Below are positions 39,001-50,260 of a DNA stretch of 64,000 bases, in pieces (the stretch's first letter is position 1; each line of letters starts with the position of its first letter). Source of the DNA: Centropus unirufus (Eukaryota > Chordata > Aves > Cuculiformes > Centropidae); assembly GCA_013397695.1 (NCBI GenBank), contig VYZI01000018.1, positions 2,706,920 to 2,770,919 of the forward strand, written 5' to 3'. The notes beneath the pieces were generated by a model. That model did no database searches, was not told the DNA's origin, and saw nothing but the letters and a program-made list of their open reading frames with translations. The position numbers and the translations under genes are program-made.

Positions 39001-39056
39001 TCTTTGTCAGGGCATTGCTTACGGATCATTCAGCCCCTCAATCTGGTCTCAGAAAA
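39001..39056 (+). other. exon-like segment D
   Basis: A very good acceptor (CTCTCTTCTGTCCTGTTCTAG) and a donor AAAA|GTATGTG bracket 56 bases. With one base completing the codon from segment C, the open frame reads LCQGIAYGSFSPSIWSQK and leaves one base. A second frame is also open, so openness alone is weak evidence. It joins both E (39602) and E2 (39904) in phase. Confidence 0.25.
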
Positions 39057-39601
39057 GTATGTGTTGTTTCCCCTAAATAATAAATACGTTGCTACTTTGT
39101 ATCAGCTGATCTACAGTAAGATACTTCCTGGCTTTATGAACTTTGATTTACATGTAGCTACCACTACATTCCTTTAGCATTTACAAAATCATATCCTGTG
39201 TAGGTTCATATCCTGCCCTCCTAATGCACTACAGGCTATTAACATACTTCTTAAACTGGTGGAGATAAATGTTGGAAGTACATCATTAAAAATAAATTCT
39301 GCTTCATGTATGTATTAAACAAAATATAATCTTTGTATTCAAAGATAACAAGCCAGTGGAATTTGTTTTTAAATTCCTCCCTACCTGCAAAAATGGTTCA
39401 AACTCATGCCCTCTCCCCCTCCCCTCTCCCACTGAGCTGTACAAGGAATTTGAGAAGTGTGGACAGAGTGCAGATGTGTCCTGCTGAGTTCACTGTTTGC
39501 CATACACCTGCCCCTGCACAACGTGCCCAGGGATTCTGATAAATTTATGCATAAATTAATGAACGTTGCCACGAGATATGATGACGTTTTCTCTGTGTTA
39601 G

Positions 39602-39654
39602 GCCAAGAAGACCCTGAATACCAGGAGTTTCAGTGGGATACAGTGGGCATGGAG
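39602..39654 (+). other. exon-like segment E (optional)
   Basis: The acceptor is TTTTCTCTGTGTTAG; the donor GAG|GTAGCA is weak. In the phase left by D the frame reads QEDPEYQEFQWDTVGME, acidic and soluble-looking. It ends in phase 0, so joining E2 would need the AG five bases inside E2's best acceptor. Skipping E keeps D and E2 in phase with the best sites. E may be an alternative exon or chance. Confidence 0.18.
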
Positions 39655-39903
39655 GTAGCATATAGCAGTTTACTTATTGATTTTAGTGGTCTGTGGTAGT
39701 GCATCATCAAGTATTTCAGCATGTTAAGAGGAGATACGGTTTTTAAGAATGACAGTAATAAATCTAAGATTGTGAGATCGTCAATTTCATTCTCTGGTTA
39801 AGATCTATGAAAGATGTCGTTTTCTTTCCAGTTTTTCTTATTTTGTTCCTAAGAAAGGGAGGTTTGACTATAAACTTATTGGAATTAATTTCTTCTTCTG
39901 CAG

Positions 39904-39963
39904 ATAAGGTTAATGCTTTCTGTCTAACTTGCTCTTTCATGCCTAAGGGGTGTAGCACATATG
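39904..39963 (+). other. exon-like segment E2
   Basis: Sixty bases between an excellent acceptor (TTAATTTCTTCTTCTGCAG) and a perfect donor (ATG|GTAAGTA). In the phase set by D the frame reads KVNAFCLTCSFMPKGCSTY. The other two frames stop early. It leaves one base, which completes GAT with segment F. The length is a multiple of three. Confidence 0.25.
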
Positions 39964-40599
39964 GTAAGTAACAATAAAATACTGATCTGACTGTACAAGT
40001 TTATGTAGGGCATGTGTGACTAAAACCCAAGCAATAAAATTTCCTTTCCTGCTCAGACAGAATTGTGTATGCCCGTCATATTTTATTGGTTGTTAAATGG
40101 CACATACACTTATGGATCACAACCAAAAGTAGAAAAGCTACAGTATCACTGTATATTTGTCATTTTCAATGAAAACATTGTAGGTGATTTCTCTATACTC
40201 AGGCAAATTAAGCTATGGGAAAGTAAGCAATCATGTTATTTATGAATATGTATGCATTTAAAGCATGAAGAAACTTCAATCACTCAGTATTGGTGGTAAG
40301 AAAAATTTCTGATTTAACTAAGTAGGGAAGCACCCAGTAATCAGAAAGCAATGCAAAGCAACCTTTTTTTAAAGATAGTCACCTTTTCAAAATGCAGATA
40401 GAAATAGCTTATGGATCCAACATCTCAGATGCATTTTAGCTCTCTTAGTAAATGCAATATAATTCATTATCATGCAGTGACTAGAGCTACCTGAAAGAGA
40501 AATACTCAGTATTGTACAGATTTACAATAGTGAGCCTTCTGAATTCTGAAATGGTTGGTTCTTTTTCTGCATGGTAAACAAGTCTGGTAAGTCATAAAA

Positions 40600-40930
40600 A
40601 TGGCAAATAATTTTCAAAATTAATCAGATATAGCAAAAGGCGAAAAATGAGGGTTAAAAAAAAGGGTTAAACATACAGCGAAAGTATATTTCAAATCCCC
40701 CTTTAAAAGAATCCAATTATAAATTTAATGACAGAGATTTTTAATAGGAATTATTAATATGAATGCAAATGAATTAATAATATCACATTTTTTTATCACA
40801 TTAATATTTTGCTTGCTGCAAAACAAGCCACACTCCTATTTTCAGGAATTTCTTTTTGAACAGGTGTGAATATTTAATTAATTAGTCTAAGAAATAGAAA
40901 GTATCATGAGTGGTAAACAGAAGACATGAT
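40600..40930. promoter_or_regulatory. candidate homeodomain/POU-rich element 5
   Basis: Contains a perfect octamer ATGCAAAT (40763-40770) followed by GAATTAATAA, TATTTAATTAATTAG, several TTATTAAT words, and isolated CpGs at AAAGGCGAAAA and ACAGCGAAAG. It lies between exon-like segments E2 and F. AT-richness alone produces TAAT words, so support is modest. Confidence 0.2.
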
Positions 40931-41135
40931 CTAGTTACACTGGATTCATCCTCTGCCTGTTCTTCAAAGCTGATTGAAACTATATTTGTTTATTAAAAAA
41001 AAAAAACCTTATGACTCACTTAGCCCATATGGCTGTACAGCACACTGAGTAAGCCATTTGGACATAGTAACACTGACTTTTATGGGGCAAAATTTTGGCG
41101 GGAAAGACATGAAAGTCTGAGTTGTTTCTTTGCAG

Positions 41136-41227
41136 ATACTAAAAATCTCAACCAAATATGTGACTGGGAGGACCCTGCTGACCTGGATACTGAAGAGTGG
41201 TTTGTTGTTATTCTAATGTCACCTGAG
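41136..41227 (+). other. exon-like segment F
   Basis: Ninety-two bases between an excellent acceptor (GAGTTGTTTCTTTGCAG) and a strong donor (GAG|GTAAGAA). In the phase set by E2 the frame is open across the whole segment, including ICDWEDPADLDTEEWFVV and many G-first codons. The other two frames contain stops. It ends in phase 0. No next exon in that phase was found. If the donor is ignored, the frame runs to a stop at 41274. Confidence 0.27.
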
Positions 41228-42699
41228 GTAAGAAAAATTAATTTTGTCACATTCTTGACACCAATTGCTAAGTAAATACTACAGGAGTGACGATGACATG
41301 TAAGCAAACAGAAAGTAGATACACAACATGAATTCTGATTACTAAATATAATTTACTTATACAAAGCTGTGAATGCTTCAGATAGCATTTGTCCACCTCA
41401 AAGAAGCCACGTATTTGAAATGGATCCTTTGGAGATTACATCAGATCAGAATAACTTGCAGTAAAGCATCCTTAGGCACCTTCTCCAACAGGTAGATATG
41501 TGATACCACAGTGACGGGGAACCCACAGAGTCTCTAAGATCCCTCACTTCTTCTCCTGCAAGACAAACAGCAAAACATTTGATCTTTGCCTGTAATATGA
41601 AGTCACCATAAGTGTCAATTCCCCCAATTTTATCATTGCTTTAATTCCATTAGAAGTAATGTAATAAAAATCAGGATGATTATCATAGTCAGGTTTTCAG
41701 TTTCAGGTGGCCGTCTTTGAGATGACTGAACTGAGATGATCCTGGGCCGGAACTGAGCGAATTTCTTTTTCACCTGTGTTTATAAGCACATAAAGTTGAA
41801 GGGAAAGAGAGGATCTTCCATTAGACAGGCTGATAGGGTTGAAGGGGAAAAAAGGGTTTAATGTGCGCAGCCTCTTCATCAAGTCGAAATTGTCTTTGTT
41901 GGGGGGGGTGTTTGTTGGGCATATGCATTGGCTTAACCCTCAAAATAAAATGCATTTGCTGTTATGAGAAAATATGGGAGGATAAGCTTAAATCCAAATG
42001 GATGTAAGATTTTTTTGTGCAGCTTTGTATCACTTTATATGAAGTGACAACAGCATAGGTGTTCATACTTGGAAAAGACGATTACTGAAGTGGGTAAAAT
42101 GTCACATTGCTACCTACCGTGGTTGCTGCCATATTGGGACTCAATTAAAAGTTATTTAACAGAGTTTCTCCATGCTGCTTTCCCCCAGCAAAAGTTTTAA
42201 AGAGTTTTGGAAATGAGCTATACTGCTTTATATCCGATCTTCTCTTACATGTTTCTTTTTAATTGCTGTGAGGTTCCATTTTTCTGCTAGATTTGAGGAT
42301 TGCATGAAAATGCTAAAATATCTATTCAGGACTGATTTCATAATGCTGACACTTGAAAATACAAAATTCAGCTGCAGCAAATGGTAACTTTGAAATGCAT
42401 TCCAACATCTTTCAAAATCTAAGGTTTTGAGTAACTGCAATCCTCATATTTGAAATGTGTTTTCCCACAGAACTGTGGTTTAAGTTGCAAAATCAGAAAA
42501 GGAGTTTGCTAAACATCTTTGGAGCACGCCCACAGCTTACAAGATGTGATGGCCATGGTTTGTGTAGTCAGATCTTAGATCTTATTCCAAGTACCTCTCA
42601 AGTGTGCCACAGTTTTTCACAAAGCCGTGTGTGCTACTCATTGAATTGGAGCGTGGACAAGCGTTTAGACGAGAGTTTATTTTGAAGAAAATTTAAATA

Positions 42700-43060
42700 T
42701 TCAAACTCCTCCAAGGATCCGATATTATTCCTCAGTTCCTGCTGACAGCGCTAAAAGTTTTATCAGGGTGTTTGCGGACAGAATTTGGCTGATGGAGGAT
42801 GTGGAATGTATCGGTGCGCAAACCCTCCAAGGTTTGTGCAGCTCACTCACTGGTGCTCCCTCTGCTGGCAGTGAAAGATAAAAATAAAATTACAATCAAC
42901 ATCATGAATTTATAACTGTTCCATAATACAAATCGAAATATTCCCAGTTTATATGTGTAAATTAATCAATAGCCGCATTTTTGTGTAAAACCAAACTCTG
43001 TTTTGTCTGACTTGTTCGGTGTGACATAGCTACTTCAGTGTCACGTATTTTCAGTGACAA
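42700..43060. promoter_or_regulatory. candidate element 6 with a CTCF-like site
   Basis: Several CpGs (CAGCGC, TTTGCGGACAG, TATCGGTGCGC, AATCGAAATATT, TAGCCGCATTTTTG) are kept in an AT-rich setting. TAATCAAT, GATAAAAATAAAATTACAA and a CTCF-like word lie inside. It is one of the better enhancer or boundary candidates by texture. No alignment was possible. Confidence 0.3.
42852..42873 (-). promoter_or_regulatory. possible CTCF site
   Basis: On the minus strand CACTGCCAGCAGAGGGAGCA fits the CTCF core CCASYAGRKGGCRS except for one base (A for C). The orientation is minus. In the mouse C-DOM, oriented CTCF sites shape HOXD contacts, so a real site here would matter. Inferred from the motif. Confidence 0.35.
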
Positions 43061-45390
43061 TTTTATGAAATACCGTACTACTTCATGTAAAGATACCAAT
43101 TTCTAAGCAGACATTAGACCAAAATTAGGTTTCAAACTAGAATCTGGGAGGGATTCTGACCACCACTCTGTGAATGTATGGCCAATACCCTGCTCTCAAC
43201 AGGAATGGTTTAAGGGTACCATAAGTGAAACTAGTACTAAACAGCTTTCTCAGGAGATGTATGTGCATAGCATTCTTGAGTTTTCCCATCCAAGACCACC
43301 CTACACCTTGCTCTAAATCTTTCTTTAACACCATGGGAGTGAAAGGTCTTCTTATTTTCATAATATGAATACGGTGAAGAGCTAAAGCGCTTAATTACAG
43401 TTTGTTGGGAATTCTCTGAAAAATAAATCTCAGCCAAAGCAAATGGATGCAATGTCATATTATTGTAGCATTTCATCTGTGTATGTACCTTCCACTGACT
43501 GCTATACAAGCTGCAAGCCTGAATGTAGTATTTTCACACAGCTTATACTTTTGCACGTGCAGGAAAGCACATTGCAATGTAAATTTTGATCACTCAGACA
43601 CATGGAAGGTGTGTTCCTTACTCATTATCTAAAGAGAAGAAGGCAAATACCAGCGGCCAAATGCCTTTAGGTCACAAGAAAGTGTGTTTCCACCCTTACT
43701 TTTATTTTTATGGACAAAGGAGCTTTCAGCATGATGCACAACTAGAACTAAAGATCTGAACCGAAGTGAAATAGGTTTGTTGGTCTTGCATCACTGCATA
43801 TTGCAAAAAAAAACATTTCAACTCAGTTGATAGACTCTATTTAAGCTGAGCTTTTAGGACTGAAATAATATAGAGACCTACACTACTAAATTACTTGCAC
43901 CTCAAGAGATATTTATGGCTGTGATCTGTCAAGGATACGCTTGGAAGCAGTGACATGGTAATAGTGCTGACTAAATGGTTGTATGCAGGTACATGAGAAG
44001 CCACTCTTAGCCTACTGATTTGAGCTACTAACATTAAGATACAATTTTCTGAAAAATATGGGAAGACTTTCCGATTATTCTTACACTGGTGTTCCAGCAC
44101 AAAACCACCACCATCAGCAGCAACAGTATTTTTGAGATGAATACAATGAAAGCTATGGCATAGTTTCAGTTTCTTCACTTTTCGTCTTATAAGAAAGAGC
44201 TGTTTTAAACTGATTCCAATGCAATTTCCGTGTGATCCTCCAAGGAAGGCAGACATTAAAGAAACAATTAAGTTTAACTGGTTAAAGTCTTAGTATAATG
44301 AAAGTTACTTCCCACGTTTTTCCAGAAGAAAATATTTATCGACAACAATTCAAGACCACAACCCCCCTATCAGTTTTTAAGTAATATAATGAAAGTTTGA
44401 AGACTGCCAGTTTTCTACACAATGTTTATGAGTGGAATTTAGCACCACTTGCTCAATCTGATTTCTTACGTAATAGAAAGAAATAGGATACTATGAAAGT
44501 GATTTTTTTTCTCTCTATTGCATTCTGGACTAAGACACTGATTTATTGCATTTCCTGTCAGGTAGAGTTTGTATTTTTGTCAATCCATTGGTTTATCTCA
44601 CCAGGCAGGAAATTTCTACAGTATGCCTAAGACACAAGGGGAAAAAGCTCCCCACAACTGTTCATGTCATGCCGCTTTGTACACTTGTATTATGTGTCAA
44701 CCTTTGGGGTATTTTTGTAAATGAACAAACAAAAGCAACTTATATCCCTCACCATCAACAGTCCATGGTAGAAGACTACCTCATCTCTGGGAATAAGTTA
44801 GCACGTCTTACAGGTGAGGCCTTAAGTAACTGCACGGAATTTTCTCCCATGGACAAAAAAAAAAAAGTGAAGTATTTTAATATTGGAGACAGGATTTTGA
44901 AAAGTCTGTGAAGAAATCCCGCACTTCAATAAAGGCTGAATTCCTTGGGCTCTTTACACTTACTGATATAAAATTAACATTTTATACAGTTCTTGAACAG
45001 TAAAATGACTCACAAGAAAATTGAAGTTTGTGACATACAGAAACGTAACTAACAGAAGCCTATTCCAAGTCTGGGAGGTGCAGAGTATTTTGCACTGCAA
45101 GAATGATGTTTCTGAAGATGAATCCTTGAGACTGAAAATGTTCCAGTTACAATCCCACTGAGTAATGCTTCCTGAGTGAAGTCATGGCATTAATTCTGGG
45201 AATCATTCAGCACTGGAACTTGGTCATTTTACTATTTTAAATTAGATGAGCCAATTTCTTTAACAGATTGCTTTAACTATGACTGCTACTTACTTGTTTC
45301 CAAACTTATAGTGTTTCATTATTTCTGGTATTTACTAAATGCCTGCTTGTAGTTAAAACCAAATTTTATATTTACTCTGTGTCAACTCAT

Positions 45391-45746
45391 CTCTCCAGGG
45401 AGACATTATAGCAGCCTTCCAGTACTTAAAGAGGGTCTACAAGAAAGATGGGGAGGGACTCTTAATCAGGCATTGTAGTGATAGGATGAGAGGCTATGGT
45501 TTTAAGATTAAAAAGGGAAGATTTAGATTAGATATTAGGAAGAATTTTTTTCCTGTGAGGATGGCAAGGTCTGGTACTGGTTCCCCAGAGAAAAAGTGGA
45601 TGCCCCATCCCTCGAGGAGTGAAAAATTAGGCTGGATGAGGCTTTGAGCAACCTGATGGTGTTCCTGCCCATGGCATAGGGGTTGGAATTAGATGATCTT
45701 TAATGTTCCATCCAACTCAAACCACTCTATGATGACTCTATGATCA
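45391..45746 (+). mobile_element. CR1 LINE fragment, 3' end, sense
   Basis: Sense-strand CR1 3' region: CTCTCCAGGGAGACATTATA, CAGCCTTCCAGTACTTAAAG, AGATTTAGATTAGATATTAG, GAGGCTTTGAGCAACCTGAT and a final TCTATGATGACTCTATGATC, which is the typical ATTCTATG-type tail. It is 5'-truncated. Two A-runs follow directly at 45767-45790. Confidence 0.93.
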
Positions 45747-45766
45747 TGGGAACATATAGAAAAGGA

Positions 45767-45790
45767 AAAAAAAAAAATTAAAAAAAAAAA
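45767..45790. repeat. A-rich tract after the CR1 copy
   Basis: Two A-runs split by TT about 20 bases after the CR1 tail. CR1 normally ends in an octamer repeat rather than poly(A), so the tract is more likely simple-repeat growth or another insertion. Confidence 0.8.
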
Positions 45791-47506
45791 GAAGAGAAAT
45801 TCAGGAACAAAGATTTCTCTGTAAAGAAACCTAAACATGCAATCAAAAAGGGAAGGCTGGCTCTGTTCTAACTCCTGCAGGAAGACTACCTTGTCTTGTC
45901 AGTCCTTCCCGTGGCCTGCAGGGCTGGTGAAGCCAGCAGTTGTACTTGGTCCATTGTCACAGGTGTTCCTACATGCCTGCACTCAGGCATCCTCTACAGT
46001 GTCCTACGTGCTGGTGGCCTCCTAAGCCAAACAGCACTCTTACTGCGGAGAAAACAATGGAAGCTAATATTTCAGAATTGAAGAAAAACTTGGCTTTCCT
46101 CTAGGCAGGCACCGGGGCCAAATTTAGTAATTGCTTTAGAAATCTAGTTATTAAATGCAAGAGGATTCTGTTGTATGACATGCAATTTAATGGCTTCAGC
46201 TTTTTTCCATGCTCCATGAATGCATTTGGTGAAGATGACCGACAGCTTCTGTTAAGTATTAATAATGTAAAGCATAATATAGGGATAAGAGGTGCAAAAG
46301 CAGTTTTTAAATGTTCTTAGGCATTCCTCAGGAGTTGGGTGGGTACAGTATCAGCAAGGGGTGTAAGCTGCCAGTTTAATACCCGAGTGTAACTTCCATT
46401 TGTGAACTCTAACAGAAGCAGTGATACATTATACAGCTACTGACTTTTCTTTAATGTTGTTTCTTCTGAGAAATAGGGATTTACTTTGCTGCATTTCACT
46501 TTGATAATACTATAATTTGGGTTTCTCTTTCTTGGGGAAGCCTTCTAGATGAAAACTGAACGTGAATGTCCTTGTGATAAAACCATTTCATGCTGTTAAC
46601 CACAAAGTAAAAAAGATACTAGGTAGAATGGAAGATTCTTTAATATTAGACTTCTCTACTTCCACTAGTAGTTAAAGTAGAATTTAGTATTTTCTCCTTT
46701 TTCTTGTTTTGTTTTGGGTTTTTTGTTTGCTTTTGTTAGTTGGTTGCTGTGGAGGTTTTTTTGAGGGGGGTGAGGAGGAAGGGGGTTTAGGTTTTTGTTC
46801 AATTCTACCAGTGTACTTATTCTCCTATGATTCAAACAATGCTTTAACAGAGAAATGAATTATGTGATGTCCTTAAGTAGTTATGGACAGCCAAAGGAGG
46901 TCCTTCCCAAAATTTAACTAGCATCTATATGCACTGCCCTGTAACCGAAACAGTGCATTTAATGTTACTTATTAGATATGTGTCCTCCCATATCCGTGCC
47001 AGCAGTAACAAACAGAGCCAGCAGTTTGCCTTATCCTTGCAGGTGTGCAATAAGGGTAGTGCTTTGGCCAGTCTGGCTTCAATGCCTGGATCACAGGGGT
47101 TTCCATTGTTCCAACTTTAAGTCCATTGTTTTGAATTTCCAGTTTCAAATTAAATTGACAGTTTCTCCCTTTCATTATAGCACATCACAGAGCCCACAGG
47201 GAAAAGAAAAATAAAAATACCAACAAGCAATTTTTGTGTTATACTTAACTGTCAAACTCTAAGTTCTCAATAGTCTTAATTATTTCACTTGTCATTCTGA
47301 TTTGTTAGTTATACATTTAGTGCTCCCCAGGACTACTACCTTATCTTTAAAAGTTTGGGAATATTTTTCCCAAGTGAAGAATAATTCCAAACCCAGATGA
47401 CCCATATCCAAACCAAAAATTAAATAAACAATTAAATTTAATAAATAAATTAAAAACCAGCTTAAATTATTTGGGCAGCATACAATTGTTCCAGGTCCCC
47501 TGCCAG

Positions 47507-47581
47507 AAGTAAATGTGAGTGCTGGTCCTAAACATTTTGTAACTCAAGTGAAAATGTACAAAGGAAGGCAGAATATGGAAG
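47507..47581 (+). other. exon-like segment H
   Basis: Acceptor TTCCAGGTCCCCTGCCAG and donor GAAG|GTGAGTG bracket 75 bases. One frame is open (VNVSAGPKHFVTQVKMYKGR and on); the other two stop at once. It needs one incoming base, whereas segment F ends in phase 0, so a linking exon would be needed. It is weaker than segments C-F. Confidence 0.15.
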
Positions 47582-48189
47582 GTGAGTGACTACTATGAGC
47601 ACTTTAAGGAGATTGTCCATTCAGACTTTTATTTCTCTGCCTGACTATTTTCTCAAGTATAGATTATCCTTTGCAAAATATTTCAAGGCTGGAAAAAAGT
47701 AGCCACCAACTCCTTGAAATTCAATATTGAAGGTGAGAAGGAGCTCACTAGGAGAAAGAGAGCTGAAATCTGTTATCCAGGAATAAGATCAGGATGTCTT
47801 AGAATCATAGAATCTTATAACCACTCCTTGTCTGTGGATGCAGAAGAAGCTGACTAAAGGAAAAGAAATAGTCCATTGTTAAAATTGACAGAGAGTACAG
47901 ACTGTTGGAGAATATTCCTGGGTGGTTATTATTGGCCTCCTTTTTTTCTAATACTATATAGAAGTAGTTTTAAATATAAAGTGTAATAGACATTTAAATA
48001 TACATTTGGTTTCTAATGACAAAAATACGTAAACATGGTTTTCTGTTTCCCTTGCAGCAGACATAAAAATCACTTTCTGAATTAAAATCGAAACCTCACT
48101 TAAGAATTACACTTTCTTTGAAAACTATTAAGAATACTCATGAGTCACATCCATAGCTTGCCTCTAGCACAGAGCTATAATGTAAAGAA

Positions 48190-48760
48190 AGTTTTCTCCA
48201 CTCTTCAGGGATTGGTTCTCCCTTGAAGCCTGGTTAAATTCATTCCGATAGCACCTGAAGGATCAGTAGAGGATAGCGCTTCAATTACAGGCAAGAACCC
48301 GGGCCAAACGGAGCTCTCGCAATTCTCACAATGCTCATTACCTCTGGCTTTCTGCCTTAACAACTGGCATATACTGTATCAGGTGTATAAATGTTCTGCG
48401 TGGTTCTTGCATATTCTCCATGCTTAGACTCACTTGGCAATGCTCTGCACCTCCTCCTCTGCTGCCTTTCACCTTGTGAAATCATTGTCATTTACATTTA
48501 TGTTAAGCGGACCCAAACCGCTTCTGAATTATAAGTCTTTGCATGGCACCCTCTTTGCAAAGGTGTGAAAGGCTGCACTAGAGATATGAAACAAAATTCC
48601 TTGCTCAGAACCAGGATTTCTGACCTGCCGTTGTCTTAGTTTTTATAAGGCGAACGTTTTAACAAAAGTTGTGCAGCTGAAACAAATGCCAGTGGGTGCT
48701 TTCCAGTGCACTCTTCATATGAGCATATCAAAATGACTTCTGTGTTAATTTGCCAGTAAA
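48190..48760. promoter_or_regulatory. candidate conserved cis-regulatory element 7
   Basis: A non-repetitive block with many retained CpGs (CATTCCGATAGC, GATAGCGCTTC, ACCCGGGCC, AAACGGAGCTCTCGC, TTAAGCGG, AACCGCTTC, GGCGAACG), higher GC than its surroundings, and no open frame or repeat. This is the densest CpG cluster in the window outside the ATP5MC3 island and a good enhancer candidate. Confidence 0.32.
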
Positions 48761-49310
48761 AGTATCTACAAGGTGAACAAATCTGGAGAAGTCCAGATGA
48801 TAAATTCAAGCAATAATCTGATTTTGCATCTGGCTTATATTAACCAATAGTACATAATGTGATAGCATGCTAGAAGGAAAGAGCTTGAGGAGGAATTTTA
48901 GCACTCAGTTACCACACCTGTCTCTATATTATCATCATTAGAGTGTTTTGATGCAATTTGTCTCCCTTTGCATTTGAAAGAGTCATGTTCCCTCCTATGA
49001 ACTGGGCATCATCCCAGCTGTAGGGGAGCACCTTCACTTTGACACCTGCTATTAGCCATCATCAGCCAGCAGGCCATCTATTTTGACAGATGTGTTTTAT
49101 ATTTGTTTATAGGTTTGCAGCCTTTCGCCAAGCAGGAAAGGAAGCAGTGCGTGTTTCTCTCATACTGAAACAGGAGAGGACACTACGGGAGAGAAAAATA
49201 AAGTTATGTCCACTTTTCCACAGCTGACAGATTTTACGGCTCAAACATATGGAAATGTAGCAAAGCTGGGCTCTGTTGCCATTTTAATTAAACATGAGAA
49301 GGATGCTGCT

Positions 49311-49425
49311 GGGGTTAAGGCCATTGGCTTAGGCACAAGAGATCAAGAGTGAGTCACTAGCAACTGCCACAGTCTGACACTGGGCAAATCAACCTCTCTG
49401 TGTCCCAGATTTACAAAATAGCTTG
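49311..49425 (+). mobile_element. MIR-like tRNA-derived SINE relic
   Basis: GGGGTTAAGGCCATTGGCTT at the left resembles the tRNA-derived MIR head. CTGACACTGGGCAAATCAAC followed by CTCTCTGTGTCCCAGATTTA and CAAAATAG matches the MIR core and tail (TGACCTTGGGCAAGTCA..., CTCTGTGCCTCAGTTT..., GTAAAATGG) at about 75-80% by eye. It may run on to about 49540. MIR relics predate birds and mammals. Confidence 0.65.
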
Positions 49426-50179
49426 TGTATTTAGACTTCCTGTTCCTTCAGGCAAGGATTGGCTTTTATTACATTTTTCTCAGCATCCAGTACCCTAAGG
49501 CCCTGATCTCAATGAGGTCATTTGGTTATTATCATAATACAAGCAGTCCCATCTATTTCTCTGCTCTCTGGCCTAGATCTTATCCAAAAAAAGCTGCATG
49601 TAAAAAGGAACTGAGGAAAAATACGTAGATGAAGCACAGAAAATTTTCCTCTTGGGTCAAAATCTTAAGCAAAATATCATAGCTATTTCTGTCATGTTAA
49701 AATCAAATAGCTTATTACTAATTAAGGCGTAACAGGAAAAACTGAGGCTGAAGCAACTTCCTTTGTTGTCCAAATCCCAGGCATTCATAGCAAAATCAAA
49801 AAGAACTACAGTAATCAGAAGTTCCATTTAATTGAGTTCAATCGTAATTTAAAAGAAAAAAAAATTAAAAAAAGGGGCAGGCAGTGGTGTTGCAGTGCAT
49901 ACTTTGTAGTATCTGGTTACTTATTTTGGAGACGGTTGTTAAAACATGTTTTGGAGGAAGTTTCAAGGATCCTTATTTTCTCAGTCTTCCACCAGGGAGA
50001 ACAACGTAGGATGGTCTGCACTTCTGCTAGGCTCATCTTACTGGGATGCGTAGGTGGGTGTGATGCCTGCAGTATGCACAGACATTCTCACGCGAGCTTT
50101 AATCTAGAATTTAGCCTGCCCAGGCTGTAATGACACATCCAGTTGCAACGCACACAGATGTTGGATACAGAAGAAGTCT

Positions 50180-50260
50180 AATTTGAATCAGGAGATCTGG
50201 GTTCTGTTAGTGACTCTGTTATGTATTTCCTGTATTGCTCTAGGCAAAGCATTCAGGACC
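50180..50260 (+). mobile_element. second MIR-like SINE relic
   Basis: GAATCAGGAGATCTGGGTTC with TGACTCTGTTATG and then CTAGGCAAAGCATTC resembles the MIR stretch from B box to core (ACTCAGGAGACCTGGGTTC..., TGACTCTGCCAC..., TTGGGCAAGTCA). The match is short and worn. Confidence 0.45.

Larger units (their letters stand above)
41228..45390. other. intergenic DNA with candidate element 6
   Basis: Two 121-codon open frames (43891-44256 minus, 44546-44911 plus) have AT-driven composition and no recognised domain, so they are not called genes. The CTCF-like word and its surrounding block are listed separately. Confidence 0.6.

Noticed and set aside
43891..44911. Two 121-codon frames (minus then plus)
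   Set aside because: AT-driven composition and no recognised domain, signal or splice partner.
47803..47818. AGAATCATAGAATC, similar to the CR1 tail
   Set aside because: Too short, and no adjoining CR1 sequence.
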